Positions 40,877-49,684 of a stretch of DNA of 64,000 bases are shown piece by piece. The position numbers and the translations under genes are program-made. The stretch is from NCBI GenBank assembly GCA_965229695.1, contig OZ245921.1, forward strand, positions 3,224,001-3,288,000, read 5' to 3'. This DNA comes from JANSYL01 sp965229695. GTDB taxonomy: Bacteria; Pseudomonadota; Alphaproteobacteria; Rhodobacterales; Rhodobacteraceae. Each line of letters begins with the position of its first letter. Position 1 is the stretch's first letter. The notes beneath the pieces were generated by a model that worked only from the letters and a program-made list of their open reading frames with translations, did no database searches and was not told the origin of the DNA.

Positions 40877-43800
40877 ATGACGAGCTTCAATGATCCGGCC
40901 AATTTGGCGTTTCTCGTTGGTCTTTGGGATTTCGAAAGCGGGAAAGAGACCAAGGATACCGGCACCGCTGACGGCCAGGAGCAGGACGGTGTTCTGTTTG
41001 GTGATGCGTCTATCTCGGGCGGTCAGTTGAACCTGGCCGACGATGATGGCGACCGGTTTGAAGTTGATGGAAACGACAATGTCTTCGAGAACCTGACCGA
41101 AGGCACCGTCCGCGTCCGCTTCAACCAAGAAGAGCACAATGGTGGCAGCCCCGACACGCTGGTCAGCCGCGGCGAATATGACTCGCGCGATCAGGATGGC
41201 TTGTTCGATCTGCGCGTCACCGATGACGGTCAGGTCGAAGTTTATCACAGCATGGGCAAATATGCGCCCACGATTGAACTGACGACCGACAAAGACAGCT
41301 TCGACCAAGGGGATGATGTCGAGGTCTTCTATAGCTGGAACGAAACCACCGGCGCGACGCTGACGGTGATCAACCACACCACCGGCCAGACCTTCGAAGA
41401 AACCTCGGACGTCACCGGCCTGACCATGGATGTGGGCGACGACGACGACGAGAGCTTCACCTTTGGCGCCCGCGAAAAGGATGATGGCGGCCCGTTCGAC
41501 AAAGAATTCACCGGCACGATGGATTACGTGGCGATCTATAACAAAGAGATCGACCCATCGACCGGCTCGGGCGATTTCATCGTTGAAGGCGACAGCGACG
41601 CCAACCTGATCGACGTTAACTATGACGGTGACCCCGACGGCGACAAAATCGACGCGCTGGATAATAACGCAAATCCGCCCAATAACGACGATGTGGTTGA
41701 TGCCGGTGCAGGCGACGACACGGTGCTGTCGAATGAAGGTGACGATCTGGTCTATGCCGGGTCGGGCGACGACAGCGTTGAAGGCGGCATCGGCAACGAC
41801 ACGATCTTTGGCGACAGCAATTTCCAAGACTCCAACAAAGTGCGTGAAAGCTTTGAATGGGATTTGGCGCCCGCTGGCGACGATGATGATGATGACGACG
41901 ATGATGACGATGATGACATCCAGAACGGCGATGAAATCACCGGATTCACCCAAGATACAGGCAATGTTGAGGTAACGTTCTCAGTAATTTCCGCTGACCC
42001 GAATGCGCAGAACACTTTTGAGGACACTCAGCAGAACGTATCTGGCATCGACACCGGCTCTGAGACGATTGATCCGAAAAGCTCGTTCCAGTCGCTTCTC
42101 AAAGATACCGACGACAAAGCAAGCTATGCGCTCGATTTTAGCGAGGAAGTGACCGATGTCAGCTTCCGCATCAACGATATCGATGGCGATGGCATCGTTC
42201 GCGTCATAGCGCTTGATGGCAATGGCGACCCCGTTGAGATCGAACTGACCGCTGGCGTCAATCTTACCCTGTCCGATACCGGCGGTGCTCCGGGTGATGA
42301 CACCGCTGACAGCAACGGCGGCTATGAGCCTGACAGCAGCCCGAACTATTCGATCTTGGTCGAAATCCCGGGCCCTGTTTCGAGAATCGAGATCGAGCAT
42401 TCGCAGGACGGTCCGAACGATACCGGTATCAATATCACCGATGTCTATTTCGATGTCGAAACCGGCATGTCCGACGATGGCCCCGATGGCGATGACACGC
42501 TGATTGGCGGCATTGGCGACGATCTGATCTTCGGTGAGGGCGGCAACGACAGCATCGAAGGCAACGAAGGCGCGGATACGCTTTACGGCGATTTCCCCGA
42601 AGAACCGACGCCGACCGGCCCGAACCTGATCGCCAATGGCTCCTTCGAGGATGTCACCGGCCTGACGCCCACCAGCTATGGGTTTGTGGGTGATGGCTCG
42701 ATCCCGAATTGGACCGATTCCAACGGCGAAGAGATTGATGTCCACAATGACGGTCGCGGCGGTGTTGATCCGACCGACGGGTTCAACTGGCTCGATCTAG
42801 AGGCCTCGCCGGGCAACAACCGGGTTGGCCAAGACGTCCAGGGTATCGTGGATGGCGAAAACTATCGCCTGACCTTTGACGCTGGCGACAGCAACAATGA
42901 ACCGCAAAGCGGGTCGGGCGAGAACCTGATCAACGTCTATTGGGGCGGTGAGCTGATCGCGACGATCGATCCAGAAGCGGGTCAGATGAACGAATACACC
43001 TTTGACCTGGTGGGTGGGGCTGGCAACGGCAACAACCGGCTGGAGTTCGAAGGCACCGGCGACGAAGACAATATCGGCGCCTCGGTCGATAGCGTGAACC
43101 TGCAACTGCTGACCGGCGGTGGCTCGGGTACGGGCACCGGCGGCAATGACACCATCAGCGGTGGCACCGGTGCAGATGTGATCTTTGGCCAGGAAGGCAA
43201 TGACAGCCTGAGCGGTGACGAAGACGACGACACCATCGATGGTGGCTCGGGCGAAGACACCGTGGATGGCGGTGACGGCGACGACGTGCTGGATGGTGGC
43301 GAAGACGATGACACCATCATCGGCGGCGACGGCAGCGATGTGATCAATGATGATGACGGCGACAACGTCATCAATGCGGGCGTCGATGGCCCCGATGACA
43401 CGCCAGACCGCGGCTTCCCCTTCTTGGGCGATGCGGATACCGACCCGGATAACGACAAAGACACCGTTACCACCGGCGCTGGCAATGACAGCATCACCAC
43501 CGGTGACGATGACGATGTGATCGTTTCAACCGGCGGCAACAACACCATCGACGCAGGGTTCGACGACGACTCCGTGGTCACCGGTGGCGGCGACGACTAC
43601 ATCGTTCTTGGCGAAGGGTCGGACACGGTTCAGTCGGGCGGCGGCGATGACACGATCATCGGTGGAGTCGGCAACCAGACCGATCAGGCCAATCTGATCG
43701 ACGACAACGTCAATCCGATCTTCAACGACCCGATCCTCGACAATGGTGACGACTCGATTGTTGCGGGTGGCGGCAACGACCTTGTCTTTGGCGAGGATGA

Positions 43801-44815
43801 CAACGACACCATCAAAGGCGGTTCGGGCAACGATACGCTGGATGGCGGGATCGATGACGATACCATCTTCGGCGGCTCGGGCGATGACTCGATCATCGGT
43901 GGCCAAGGGGCTGATAAGCTCGACGGCGGCACCGGCGACGACACCTTTGATATCGGCGATTTTGTCGATCCGATCTTTGGCGATACCTACAAAGAAGGCA
44001 TCGGTGATGAGGTGATCGGCGGCGAAGATGCCGATGACGGTGACACTGATGTCTTGGATCTGTCCGATGCCGGTCCGCTGAAGATCATCTATGACGAAGA
44101 TCTGGCGCCTGGCGATAAAGTCGATCCAGGCGGCACTCCGGGCGAAGCGGGTAAGGTCATTTTCTACAAAGACCAAGCGCGCACCGAAGTCGCGGGCGAG
44201 ATGACGTTCAAAGAGATCGAGAACGTTATCCCCTGTTTCACCCCGGGCACGATGATTGCAACCCCGCGTGGCGAGGTGCCGGTCGAAGACCTGCGTGCCG
44301 GTGACAAGGTGATCACCCGTGACAACGGCTTGCAGGAAATTCGCTGGGTCGGTTCGCGCATTATGGATGCCGAGGATTTGGAATCCGCCGAAAGTCTGCG
44401 CCCGATCCTGATCAAGGCGGGTGCCCTGGGCCATGGCCTGCCGGAACGCGATATGGTGGTCAGCCCGCAGCACCGGGTGCTGATGACCGGCGAGTTGCCG
44501 CAGCTTTACTTCGAAGAAAGCGAAGTGCTGGTGGCGGCCAAGCATCTGGTCAATGGCGACACGATCCAGCAGTTGGGCGCGGTCGAGACGACCTATATCC
44601 ACTTCATGTTCGACCGGCACGAGGTTGTGCTGTCGGATGGGGCCTGGACCGAAAGCTTCCAGCCGGGCGATCAAAGCCTGGGCAGCATGGGCGATGCGCA
44701 GCGGGATGAGATTTTCGCGCTCTTCCCCGAACTGGCCACGGTCGAAGGTTTGGGTGAATACAGCTCGGCCCGTCGCGCGCTGAAATCGCATGAGGCAAAA
44801 CTCCTGCAGCTCTAA
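40877..44815 (+). CDS. RTX-repeat calcium-binding protein with C-terminal Hint domain
   Basis: A 1312-residue very acidic protein. In order: an N-terminal LamG/concanavalin-like region (LVGLWDFESG...MDYVAIYNKEID, about 10-225); a first RTX block of GGxGxD repeats (about 270-315); a 13-Asp run (335-347); a beta-sandwich region (about 350-520); a short RTX block (about 540-575); and a lectin-like NLIANGSFEDV domain (583-735). A large RTX block follows (about 755-1035), then a Hint domain opening at Cys1120 (CFTPGTMIATPRGEVPVEDL) with SPQHRVLMTG. No signal peptide is visible; RTX proteins normally leave by type I secretion, but no exporter is in the window. The Hint domain may self-cleave. GGAGAGAG precedes the ATG. 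Confidence 0.9.
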   Translation: MTSFNDPANLAFLVGLWDFESGKETKDTGTADGQEQDGVLFGDASISGGQLNLADDDGDRFEVDGNDNVFENLTEGTVRVRFNQEEHNGGSPDTLVSRGEYDSRDQDGLFDLRVTDDGQVEVYHSMGKYAPTIELTTDKDSFDQGDDVEVFYSWNETTGATLTVINHTTGQTFEETSDVTGLTMDVGDDDDESFTFGAREKDDGGPFDKEFTGTMDYVAIYNKEIDPSTGSGDFIVEGDSDANLIDVNYDGDPDGDKIDALDNNANPPNNDDVVDAGAGDDTVLSNEGDDLVYAGSGDDSVEGGIGNDTIFGDSNFQDSNKVRESFEWDLAPAGDDDDDDDDDDDDDIQNGDEITGFTQDTGNVEVTFSVISADPNAQNTFEDTQQNVSGIDTGSETIDPKSSFQSLLKDTDDKASYALDFSEEVTDVSFRINDIDGDGIVRVIALDGNGDPVEIELTAGVNLTLSDTGGAPGDDTADSNGGYEPDSSPNYSILVEIPGPVSRIEIEHSQDGPNDTGINITDVYFDVETGMSDDGPDGDDTLIGGIGDDLIFGEGGNDSIEGNEGADTLYGDFPEEPTPTGPNLIANGSFEDVTGLTPTSYGFVGDGSIPNWTDSNGEEIDVHNDGRGGVDPTDGFNWLDLEASPGNNRVGQDVQGIVDGENYRLTFDAGDSNNEPQSGSGENLINVYWGGELIATIDPEAGQMNEYTFDLVGGAGNGNNRLEFEGTGDEDNIGASVDSVNLQLLTGGGSGTGTGGNDTISGGTGADVIFGQEGNDSLSGDEDDDTIDGGSGEDTVDGGDGDDVLDGGEDDDTIIGGDGSDVINDDDGDNVINAGVDGPDDTPDRGFPFLGDADTDPDNDKDTVTTGAGNDSITTGDDDDVIVSTGGNNTIDAGFDDDSVVTGGGDDYIVLGEGSDTVQSGGGDDTIIGGVGNQTDQANLIDDNVNPIFNDPILDNGDDSIVAGGGNDLVFGEDDNDTIKGGSGNDTLDGGIDDDTIFGGSGDDSIIGGQGADKLDGGTGDDTFDIGDFVDPIFGDTYKEGIGDEVIGGEDADDGDTDVLDLSDAGPLKIIYDEDLAPGDKVDPGGTPGEAGKVIFYKDQARTEVAGEMTFKEIENVIPCFTPGTMIATPRGEVPVEDLRAGDKVITRDNGLQEIRWVGSRIMDAEDLESAESLRPILIKAGALGHGLPERDMVVSPQHRVLMTGELPQLYFEESEVLVAAKHLVNGDTIQQLGAVETTYIHFMFDRHEVVLSDGAWTESFQPGDQSLGSMGDAQRDEIFALFPELATVEGLGEYSSARRALKSHEAKLLQL

Positions 44816-44864
44816 GCCGGTGCGGCGCGCGCCGCGCCGACTGCCAGGGCTTAGACACAAAGGG

Positions 44865-44899
44865 CAGGGCGGTCCGATTGGGCCGCCCTGTTTCTTTTT
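44865..44899 (+). terminator. Rho-independent terminator after the RTX gene
   Basis: CAGGGCGG (44865-44872) pairs with CCGCCCTG (44883-44890), followed by TTTCTTTTT (44891-44899). It lies 50 nt past the RTX stop and just before the end of the converging MobA-like gene. Confidence 0.8.
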
Positions 44900-44907
44900 G
44901 GCGTGGG

Positions 44908-45495
44908 CTAGAGCTTGGGCCTTGCGCGCCAGGCGGCCCAGTCTTCTGGGGTGTCCAGATCCAACAGGGCGCGGTCATCCTGAAACGGGATCAAATGCAC
45001 CCGGTTTGCCTGGGCCTGGAGCAGCTTGCTGGCGCCGCGATCCCCGGTCAGCTTGGTCAGGCTGAGCACCAGATCAGCGGGGAACAAGACGGGGTGGCCG
45101 GGCGTGCCATCCTTGCTGGCCCCGCGCAGAATGGCTTTGGGCGCTTGGCGTGATAGACCAATCATCAAATGCAGGTCGCTGGCCATGATATCGGGCATAT
45201 CGGCCAATAGCAGCAGGACCGGCGTCCGCAGCCCGGCCACCCCCGCCACGATCGAGGCGGCCATGCCTTGGTCAGCGGCAACGGTGATCACATCGAGGCC
45301 GAGACCTTCCAGCGCCGCGCGCCGGTCCGTCTGATCCTCTGCCAGGACCACGCGTGTTGCGCCCGCTTTGGCCGCGCGTTCGGCCATTACGCGGATCAGT
45401 GGCGTGCCGTTCACATCCTGCAACATCTTATCGGCCCCGCGCATACGGGTACCGCGACCGGCGGCGAGAAGCAGAAGAGTGGGGTCTTTGGCCAT
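44908..45495 (-). CDS. MobA-like NTP transferase (Mo-cofactor cytidylyl/guanylyltransferase type)
   Basis: A 195-residue nucleotidyltransferase of the MobA/MocA group. The N-terminal LLLLAAGRGTRMRGADKMLQDVNGTPLI is the nucleotide-binding signature, LLLLADMPDIMASDL carries the metal-binding Asp, and TPGHPVLFPADLVLSLTKLTGDRGASKLL is the substrate-binding segment. This form is common for CTP:molybdopterin cytidylyltransferases linked to xanthine-dehydrogenase-type enzymes. Molybdate uptake genes modABC are far away at 60.3 kb. ATG 45495 gives the normal length. Confidence 0.82.
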   Translation of the reverse strand: MAKDPTLLLLAAGRGTRMRGADKMLQDVNGTPLIRVMAERAAKAGATRVVLAEDQTDRRAALEGLGLDVITVAADQGMAASIVAGVAGLRTPVLLLLADMPDIMASDLHLMIGLSRQAPKAILRGASKDGTPGHPVLFPADLVLSLTKLTGDRGASKLLQAQANRVHLIPFQDDRALLDLDTPEDWAAWRARPKL

Positions 45496-45537
45496 ACCCC
45501 ACCCCTGACGGCTGCACGGGGCCAGGTCAAGGGGCGT

Positions 45538-45577
45538 GGAAAACGCGCGTTTTCCGTATGGGTTTCGCGTGAAATCC
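45538..45577. repeat. Paired palindrome module
   Basis: GGAAAACGCGCGTTTTCC (45538-45555) is a perfect 18-nt palindrome. It is followed by GGGTTTC-GCGT-GAAATCC (45560-45577), a 7-bp stem with one G-T pair. The same two palindromes occur in the opposite order at 31827-31868. It lies in the gap between corC and the MobA-like gene, both minus strand. Confidence 0.65.
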
Positions 45578-45606
45578 GCCCGGTTTCCGCATGGCAACCG
45601 GCGCGC

Positions 45607-46941
45607 TTAGAGCTTACGGATTTTCAGTTTTGTCAGCCGGTTGCGCTCGCGCTCGGCGACCTCAAAACGGAAGCCATGAAAGCTAAAGCATTGACCTTCC
45701 AAGGGGATTGATTGCGCCTCATGGATCACCAGACCGGCGACGGTGTTGGCCTCCTCATCGGGCAGTTGCCAATCAATCGCGCGATTGAGGTCGCGGATCG
45801 TCATGGCGCCATCGATCAGATAGTTGCCATCGGCCCCCGGTTTCAGCTCGGGCTCATCGGGGGTGTCGAACTCATCGGTGATCTCGCCCACGATTTCTTC
45901 CAGGATGTCTTCCAGGGTGATCAAGCCGCGCAGCGCGCCGTATTCATCCACCACCAGGGCGAAATGCGTGTGGCGGCGCAGGAACTGGCGCAGCTGATCA
46001 TCCAAGGTCGTGGTTTCAGGCACAAAATACGGTTTCACCGCCACATCGGTGATCTGAAATCCAGCCAGACCCGGCGCATCATCGCCCCGAGTCAGGCGAT
46101 CCATTGCCCGCAGAAGGTCTTTGGCATGGACCACACCGATGATGTTTTCGGCATCATCTTTGAAAACGGGCAGGCGCGTATGGGGCGATTGCAGGGCTTG
46201 GCTTAGGATCGCTTCGGCATCGGCATCCGCGTCAATCATTTCGATGCCAGATCGGTGCAGCATGATCTCTTCCACCGTGCGTTCATGCAAATCCAGCGCG
46301 CCCAAAAGCCGGTCGCGCTGTTCCTTTTCCACCGCGCCTTCGGAATGGGCGATGGAAAGGGCGCCGACAATCTCTTCCTGCACCGACAGCATGTTTTCGC
46401 CCGCCTCAATGCGTACACCAAACGGGCGCAGAACCCCGCGCACAATGATGCGCACGGCGGCGACCGCCGGGGCAAGGACCGAAATGATCAGGTTGATGGG
46501 CCGGGCCACCCGCGCAGCACTGCCTTCGGGGTTGTTGATGGCATAGGTCTTGGGCAGCACCTCGGCAAAGATCAGGACCAGGGCGGTCATGACCAGGGTC
46601 GCGGCGGCGACGCCACCTTCGCCCAACAGCGCGGTAAAAAGCGCTGTGGCCAGCGAGGTGGCCAGAATATTCGCCAGGTTGTTTCCCAGAAGGATGCCGC
46701 CGATCAGGCGTTCATTATCCTCTTTCAAGGCCAGCGCTTTGGCCGCGCCTTTGGCATTGCGTTCGCCCTTATCGGCCATATTGCGCAGCTTGCCGCGCGA
46801 CGCGGCAGTCAGCGCGGTTTCCGAGCCCGAGAAAAAGCCAGAGCAAAACAGCAGAAACACGATCACCGCGGCGGTGATCCATGTGGTGGGGTCGTTCAAG
46901 GCCGAAGGCGGAACGGCATCGGTCAGCGGTGTGGGGTCCAT
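45607..46941 (-). CDS. CorC/HlyC family CNNM-CBS membrane protein
   Basis: A 444-residue protein with an N-terminal DUF21/CNNM membrane domain of about four helices (FFSGSETALTAASRGKL, then RLIGGILLGNNLANILATSLAT). A pair of CBS domains (MLHRSGIEMIDADADAEAIL and VAVKPYFVPETTTLDDQL onward) is followed by a C-terminal CorC_HlyC domain (LIDGAMTIRDLNRAIDWQLP). Members are linked to magnesium or cobalt efflux and resistance. It lies 31 nt downstream of xerD on the same strand. Confidence 0.9.
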   Translation of the reverse strand: MDPTPLTDAVPPSALNDPTTWITAAVIVFLLFCSGFFSGSETALTAASRGKLRNMADKGERNAKGAAKALALKEDNERLIGGILLGNNLANILATSLATALFTALLGEGGVAAATLVMTALVLIFAEVLPKTYAINNPEGSAARVARPINLIISVLAPAVAAVRIIVRGVLRPFGVRIEAGENMLSVQEEIVGALSIAHSEGAVEKEQRDRLLGALDLHERTVEEIMLHRSGIEMIDADADAEAILSQALQSPHTRLPVFKDDAENIIGVVHAKDLLRAMDRLTRGDDAPGLAGFQITDVAVKPYFVPETTTLDDQLRQFLRRHTHFALVVDEYGALRGLITLEDILEEIVGEITDEFDTPDEPELKPGADGNYLIDGAMTIRDLNRAIDWQLPDEEANTVAGLVIHEAQSIPLEGQCFSFHGFRFEVAERERNRLTKLKIRKL

Positions 46942-46972
46942 GGCCGGGTTATGGGGATCGCATCGGTCGCAT

Positions 46973-47929
46973 TCAAGGGGGGCTGCCCTGTGGCTTGGCC
47001 AAAGGGTGGTGTTCCAGCACCAGCGATTTCAGCCGTTCATCCAGGATATGGGTGTAAAGCTCGGTTGTGGCGATATCGGCATGGCCCAAAAGGGTCTGGA
47101 TCGCCCGCAGATCAGCGCCGTTTTGCAACAGATGGGTGGCAAAGGCATGGCGGATCACATGGGGGGTAATCTTGTCGGGTGGCAGGCCCGCTGCGCGCGC
47201 GAGGTCTTTGAGCAACAGATAGAAGCTGACCCGTGTCAGATGGCCGGATTTGCCCCGCGATGGGAATAGAAAGGGCGAAGGTTTTGCGCCGGTTTCAGCG
47301 CGCTTGATCTCGGCCATGCGGTCGCGATGGGCCAGCCAGGCTTGCGTCGCCGCGCGCGCGGGTGGTGAAAGCGGCACCAGCCGTTCCTTATCCCCCTTGC
47401 CGCGCACCAGGATCATTTGCGGATCGCCCCGAACCGCCGCCGCGGGCAGTGACACCAGTTCGGTCACGCGCAGGCCGGTGGCGTAGAGCAATTGCATCAG
47501 GCAATGGGTGCGCAGCTGGTCGCCCTGATTTTGGCCATGCTCGGCCGCGACCGCCAGCAAACGGTCGACATCTGCGGTGCTGAGCGTTTTGGGCAGCCGT
47601 TTCGGGCTTGTCGGGCCTTTGATGCTGATGGCTGGGTTGTCATCACGCCAGCCTTCCTCGAACGCGAAGCGGAAAAGCTGCTTTAATGAGGATAGCCGCC
47701 GCGCCCGCGTGCTGGAGGCCAGGCCCAGGTTGTCCAACTCGGTCAGATAGGTCTCGATCAAGGGGCGGTCGGCATGACCAAAATCTGAGCCGCTTTCCGA
47801 CAACCACTCGGAGACGTGCTTCAGATCCCGCCCATACCCAAGCAGCGTGTTTTCAGACGACCCATGTTCCGCCGCCATGGTGTCCAGAAAGGCCGCGATC
47901 CATTGGTGGTCCCGATCCGGCGCGGCCAT
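46973..47929 (-). CDS. xerD: Tyrosine recombinase XerD
   Basis: The 318-residue recombinase resolves chromosome dimers at dif with XerC. It has the SAM-like N-terminal domain (IAAFLDTMAAEHGSSENTLLGYGRDL) and catalytic residues in ATGLRVTELVSL (Arg), HVIRHAFATHLLQNGADLRAIQTLLGH (HxxR and His) and TTELYTHI (nucleophilic Tyr). The housekeeping context beside aroK/aroB and the XerD-like ending argue against a phage integrase. Its start is 3 nt from the stop of the exported protein gene upstream. Confidence 0.93.
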   Translation of the reverse strand: MAAPDRDHQWIAAFLDTMAAEHGSSENTLLGYGRDLKHVSEWLSESGSDFGHADRPLIETYLTELDNLGLASSTRARRLSSLKQLFRFAFEEGWRDDNPAISIKGPTSPKRLPKTLSTADVDRLLAVAAEHGQNQGDQLRTHCLMQLLYATGLRVTELVSLPAAAVRGDPQMILVRGKGDKERLVPLSPPARAATQAWLAHRDRMAEIKRAETGAKPSPFLFPSRGKSGHLTRVSFYLLLKDLARAAGLPPDKITPHVIRHAFATHLLQNGADLRAIQTLLGHADIATTELYTHILDERLKSLVLEHHPLAKPQGSPP

Positions 47930-47932
47930 GGG

Positions 47933-49456
47933 TCAATCCAACAACAGCAATTGCAGCGCGGCCCGCCGCGCAACATCTTCCAAACCAACCGCACGGTACA
48001 GAACAAGCGCATCGGTCATGTCGTCCAAATCAGGTTCGGGCGTCGAAAGCACCAAGGCGGCGCGCAGCAGGGCTTCGCCCAAACGGTCGTTCTGCAAAAA
48101 CCAGGTATAGCGATGGGCCGGCAGGGTTTCGGCAAAGGCTGCGGCAATGGCTTGGGCGTGCATATCGCTGCCCGGTGGCGGCGGGGCGGGCAACCCGCGT
48201 GCGATATCAAAGGCAAAGCGTTCCGATCCGGTTTGGGGCACGGCGCTTTGGGCCACACGTTCGTAATACATCGACAGAAGGCCAACCTGACGCGCCAAGA
48301 GCCCGGCCTCGCCCGTCAGGGGCATGCGCAGCAGCAATTCGGCATAAACCTCGGCAAAAGCGGTTTCCAACCCGGCTTCGCGGGCTGCGGCCCAGGCGGG
48401 CGTCAGGCGGCGCGTTACCTCTGCCGCATCCCCGGCCAGGATCGCGGCATCAAATTCCTGCAAGGCATCAACCCGGTCCCAAACCCCGCCCGAGGCCGAT
48501 GGCACCCGGTCGGTATAGACGGCCAACCATTGCGTCGCCTCAATCGCGCCGGAACGTGTCAGCCGCTCGGCGGCATGCAGTTGCGCCCGCCACCCGGCCA
48601 AATCGGAAAGATCGGAATGGGCAAAAGCCAGCGGCAGGCCCGTTGTGTCGGGCCGTTCGCCCAGGGCAACGCGCATTTGAAAAGTCAGGGGCGTTGGGTT
48701 CGGATCGGGCGGCAGGAGCGGTTCGCCTTCGAACAACTCGGGGTCAAGGAAACGGGCGATCAGGTCGCCTTCTTCTTCAGTGATCCGGCCCAGAGCCTCA
48801 CCCGTGCCAAGCGAAAGCGCGGCCGCCGACCAATCACCCGAGCGCGCCAGGCAAAAGATGCGCGCCGGAAAGGTGGGGGCAATATCAGGGCTGGCTTGCA
48901 TGGCGGCGCAAGCACGGCTGGCATGGCCCGTCAGCAGGCTGACATCAAACCAGCGGCGGAAGACCTCGGGGTTCGATGGGCCCGCGCGGTCGATCAAAGC
49001 TTGGGCGGGGTCCAACGCGCCGCGTGCCAGCAGCATATCAAGCCGCGCCAGGAACAACTCAGCCCCACCATCGGCCGCCCCTTCGGGTCGGGCAAGCTCG
49101 GCCAAAGCCAGGGTTTGGGTAAAGCGCTGCATCGCGGGCAGTCCTTGCAGCGGTTGCGCGCGCAAAAGCTGCGCCAAGGTCGCGGCTTCGGATTGGCCCC
49201 AAAGCGTATCGGGCAAGCCGGTGATCGTGCTGGGCAAAAGCCCCACGGCATCCAAATCCACCGCGCCCAGGGGCATGACCGTGACATCGGGCACTTCGAC
49301 CGAGGTCGCGACATTCGAATGCGGGCGCGTGACGGTATCCGACAACCAATCCGGCGCCGTCAGTTCGGGCAGTTCCAACGCCTCGGGCGGCGGCGTTTCT
49401 TGCGCGAACAGCGGCTGCGCCAGCAAGCTCGCCGCAATGACGGTTCTAATCCACAT
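47933..49456 (-). CDS. Uncharacterised exported protein
   Basis: A 507-residue protein with a signal peptide (cleavage about after PLFA, residue 18) and no family I can name with confidence. The mature part is rich in Ala, Leu and acidic residues and seems built of helical pairs (e.g. AELFLARLDMLLARGALDPAQALIDRAG), as in TPR- or SEL1-like proteins. It ends RRAALQLLLLD. Closely packed between xerD (3-nt gap) and a 44-residue membrane peptide gene (11-nt overlap), so all three are probably one transcript. Its conserved-looking operon position suggests an envelope or division-related role, but that is inference. Confidence 0.8.
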   Translation of the reverse strand: MWIRTVIAASLLAQPLFAQETPPPEALELPELTAPDWLSDTVTRPHSNVATSVEVPDVTVMPLGAVDLDAVGLLPSTITGLPDTLWGQSEAATLAQLLRAQPLQGLPAMQRFTQTLALAELARPEGAADGGAELFLARLDMLLARGALDPAQALIDRAGPSNPEVFRRWFDVSLLTGHASRACAAMQASPDIAPTFPARIFCLARSGDWSAAALSLGTGEALGRITEEEGDLIARFLDPELFEGEPLLPPDPNPTPLTFQMRVALGERPDTTGLPLAFAHSDLSDLAGWRAQLHAAERLTRSGAIEATQWLAVYTDRVPSASGGVWDRVDALQEFDAAILAGDAAEVTRRLTPAWAAAREAGLETAFAEVYAELLLRMPLTGEAGLLARQVGLLSMYYERVAQSAVPQTGSERFAFDIARGLPAPPPPGSDMHAQAIAAAFAETLPAHRYTWFLQNDRLGEALLRAALVLSTPEPDLDDMTDALVLYRAVGLEDVARRAALQLLLLD

Positions 49457-49580
49457 CAATGGTCACCGGTTCGGTGATGGTCTCTTGATCCGGCACCAGA
49501 TAGCCCGAATAGGAATACCCGATCAGGCCGATCACGCCCAAGATCGCAAGAAGTATCAGAAAACCCAGGATGCGCCCCAT
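49446..49580 (-). CDS. Small single-pass membrane protein, 44 aa
   Basis: A 44-residue frame starting MGRILGFLILLAILGVIGLI, with one transmembrane helix (about 4-25) and a short acidic periplasmic tail ending TIDVD. It overlaps the start of the exported-protein gene (47933-49456) by 11 nt, a typical sign of translational coupling. It faces the divergent aroK gene 104 nt away. Function unknown; possibly a membrane partner of the exported protein. Confidence 0.7.
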   Translation of the reverse strand: MGRILGFLILLAILGVIGLIGYSYSGYLVPDQETITEPVTIDVD

Positions 49581-49684
49581 GTCGATCTGCCCATTGCTTA
49601 GATCGGCGTTTGCCGCCGCTTATTGTTTCTTATAAGCCATGAGCGGCGGAATTGCGCCAGTCGATCGAAGGATTTTTTGCAGCC

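Noticed and set aside
43130..43960. Dense short repeats that could suggest a CRISPR or tandem DNA array
   Set aside because: The repeats are imperfect, keep the reading frame and encode GGxGxDxL RTX nonapeptides.
40856..44860. Long minus-strand open frames (365, 254 and 444 codons) opposite the RTX gene
   Set aside because: They mirror the regular GAC/GGC codon pattern of the RTX repeats, which leaves the antisense frames open; they encode no known fold and lack ribosome-binding sites.
46973..47929. Tyrosine recombinase as a sign of a prophage or island
   Set aside because: Sequence and neighbours (aroK, aroB, corC-like) fit housekeeping XerD; no phage genes are near.
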